Positions 46,625 through 47,702 of a stretch of DNA of 47,702 nucleotides are shown piece by piece (the stretch's first letter is position 1; the number at the start of each line of letters is the position of its first letter). Origin of the DNA: a virus; the IMG/VR virus record IMGVR_UViG_3300022707_000188, positions 1 to 47,702 of that record. The stretch is one strand, 5' to 3'. The notes beneath the pieces were generated by a model. It ran no database searches and was not told the origin of the DNA. It was given only the letters and a program-made list of their open reading frames with translations. Made by a program: the position numbers and the translations under genes.

Positions 46625-46783
46625 TTGAAAGACAAAGAACTAGCCAAGAATAAGGCGAAGGAGATTTTCGACCAACTTGGACGCAAAAGAGGCAAGGAAT
46701 ATATCGCTGAAAAGCTTTCTATTTCCGGCAATTCGAATTGGTGGATACGAGTATTGAATGAATATCGAAAATTGAATAAATAA
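46625..46783 (+). CDS. Small helical protein, 52 aa, TTG start
   Basis: No ATG begins this frame; TTG at 46625 is the first usable codon. The stop overlaps the next ATG (TAATG). The sequence KEYIAEKLSISGNSNWWIRV looks like a helix-turn-helix segment. Because the preceding gene ends in the same frame three codons upstream, read-through would fuse it to the membrane protein. Confidence 0.42.
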   Translation: MKDKELAKNKAKEIFDQLGRKRGKEYIAEKLSISGNSNWWIRVLNEYRKLNK

Positions 46784-47052
46784 TGCCAAAATCAAAAAGA
46801 CATCTCAAGAGACGTAACAAAAAGAGCTTCCACAAGTCGTGTGGAGGAACATCGACATCAAAAAGGTGGAGAGGTGGCGAAAACACGCCCATAGCTAAGG
46901 TAAACCGTCATTCTGAGTTGGGAATGGTCATCAGACATGATCAGAGAAGAACTAGGAACGCTACGCCAACCGGATTAGCGATGAGGTTAAACAGGGAAAT
47001 CGAAGATCAAGAGCATTGGATGACTCATCGAGAACACATAAAGCGGAAATAA
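46783..47052 (+). CDS. Highly basic protein, 89 aa
   Basis: Lys/Arg/His-rich throughout (MPKSKRHLKRRNKKSFHKSC, then SKRWRGGENTPIAK). Probably binds nucleic acid; no domain recognised. Coupled to the gene before by TAATG. Confidence 0.62.
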   Translation: MPKSKRHLKRRNKKSFHKSCGGTSTSKRWRGGENTPIAKVNRHSELGMVIRHDQRRTRNATPTGLAMRLNREIEDQEHWMTHREHIKRK

Positions 47053-47054
47053 TT

Positions 47055-47189
47055 ATGAAAAATCAGAAAGTAAAAATGGAGCGCATACATCACGGAGATA
47101 GATATTGCAATAAGTGCGGTGAATTTCTTGGGGCAATATGTGATCCATTTGGACGGTCTAAATGTGCTAAGAACTGTTTTAAAAGATAA
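47055..47189 (+). CDS. Cys-knuckle miniprotein, 44 aa (paralogue 2)
   Basis: RYCNKCGEFLGAICDPFGRS followed by KCAKNC; the same six-cysteine plan as the protein at 41048-41185, with about 15 of 20 residues alike in the core. Two copies 6 kb apart suggest a selected role such as binding a nucleic acid or a host factor. Two bases after the preceding stop. Confidence 0.66.
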   Translation: MKNQKVKMERIHHGDRYCNKCGEFLGAICDPFGRSKCAKNCFKR

Positions 47190-47194
47190 TTGAT

Positions 47195-47482
47195 ATGTTA
47201 GACGGTAAATGTAAAGAGGCTTTTGAGAAGTGGTATAGGGTATGGATTTATAAGCGTCCAAACAAAAGGAACACCAAATCATTCACTTACTTAGAGTTCT
47301 TTTATCAACTCCCTTTCTCAATGCAATGGGGTGTGCTGCTTGAATTCTTTGATAGTGTTGATGAGGAAAATATGCTAGATGATTGGTACGACTATTTCTA
47401 TCACCCGGATAAATCAAGAGAATTCGCTCAAAAACAAGCAATCGAAAAGGAAAACAAAACTTTCAACCAAAAAGCAGCATAA
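47195..47482 (+). CDS. Hypothetical protein, 95 aa
   Basis: Aromatic-rich alpha protein (FEKWYRVWIYKRPNKRNTKS, then FYQLPFSMQWGVLLEFFDSV). Similar small proteins of unknown role occur in phages of Bacteroidota. Next gene starts directly after its stop. Confidence 0.65.
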   Translation: MLDGKCKEAFEKWYRVWIYKRPNKRNTKSFTYLEFFYQLPFSMQWGVLLEFFDSVDEENMLDDWYDYFYHPDKSREFAQKQAIEKENKTFNQKAA

Positions 47483-47702
47483 ATGGAATACATTCAAATA
47501 CCAATGATCGTCATATTAACCGCTGCGCTCATATTAGCGTTATTTTTTGATCGAATAAAGCCGAAAAATCATCAAAAATACGTTCCAACCTTACATCATT
47601 TACCGGAATCATCAAATAAGACCAAAGTCAAGATAACCGGAGGCATAGATGAGAACTTATTAGGTGAAACAGGCGAAATAGAGGCGTTTCTGACGGTCAA
47701 CG
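47483..47702 (+). CDS. Membrane-anchored protein, cut by window end
   Basis: The frame is open from ATG 47483 to the last base (73 complete codons). One membrane helix at about 5-24 (QIPMIVILTAALILALFF), then a charged extension. No stop is seen, so length and identity are unknown. Confidence 0.55.
   Translation, partial: MEYIQIPMIVILTAALILALFFDRIKPKNHQKYVPTLHHLPESSNKTKVKITGGIDENLLGETGEIEAFLTVN

Noticed and set aside
1-47702. Temperate lifestyle (integrase, CI-type repressor)
   Set aside because: No recombinase or classical repressor is seen. The ribbon-helix-helix proteins alone do not show lysogeny, and genes outside the window cannot be excluded.

Overview
The window reads as most of the genome of a contractile-tailed bacteriophage (Caudoviricetes, myovirus morphology) that infects a member of the Bacteroidota. 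The host call rests on promoters: TAnnTTTG -7 boxes recur, three with a TTG or TTTG -33 box 18-20 bases upstream, and most start codons lack a Shine-Dalgarno sequence. Stop/start overlaps of the ATGA, TAATG, TTGA and GTGA type are everywhere, so UGA is a stop and translation is coupled. I see no integrase, DNA polymerase, RNA polymerase, reverse transcriptase, CRISPR array or canonical tRNA.

Layout. 1-2.7 kb: terminase small and large (GpA-type) subunits. 2.7-4.05 kb: small genes, a promoter-plus-stem-loop leader and a tRNA-like element with an alanine-type G3:U70 acceptor stem. 4.05-12.5 kb: a tightly coupled glycan cassette with at least six glycosyltransferase-like proteins (one fused to an FkbM methyltransferase), a deacetylase-like protein, a WbqC-family protein, an epimerase-like protein, a second methyltransferase and small membrane or Cys-rich proteins. 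12.5-13.75 kb: a NUMOD4/HNH-like domain fused to a sigma-70 region 2-like domain, then a structured non-coding stretch with two terminators. 13.75-14.4 kb (minus): an isolated glycosyltransferase. 14.5-25.65 kb: Mu-like tail and baseplate operon (sheath, tube, frameshifted chaperone, tape measure, gp46/47/48-like, N, P and gp45-like). 25.7-34.2 kb: lambda-like head operon (gpW-like, portal, ClpP-type protease with scaffold tail, gpD-like, major capsid), connector genes, a lectin-like fusion protein and holin candidates. 34.3-45.0 kb: early genes with ERF annealing protein, YqaJ exonuclease, winged-helix initiator candidate carrying 11-bp repeats, SF4 helicase-like ATPase, DnaQ-like exonuclease, NinG, homing endonucleases and many small proteins. 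45.0-46.0 kb (minus): two peptidoglycan peptidases, the likely lysins. 46.1-47.7 kb: small unknown genes running off the end.

How it may work together. Host RNA polymerase probably starts at TAnnTTTG promoters. The tail operon and the head operon each begin beside a divergent minus-strand gene, and the two divergent promoter regions share a 24-base block at identical distances from both -7 boxes. This looks like one phage regulator (the sigma-2-like protein and the double ribbon-helix-helix protein are candidates) controlling head, tail, a glycosyltransferase and a regulator together. The glycan cassette probably changes the host surface or decorates the virion. Replication appears to borrow the host polymerase and to lean on recombination.

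All family calls were made by reading translated sequences by eye; no database search was possible.
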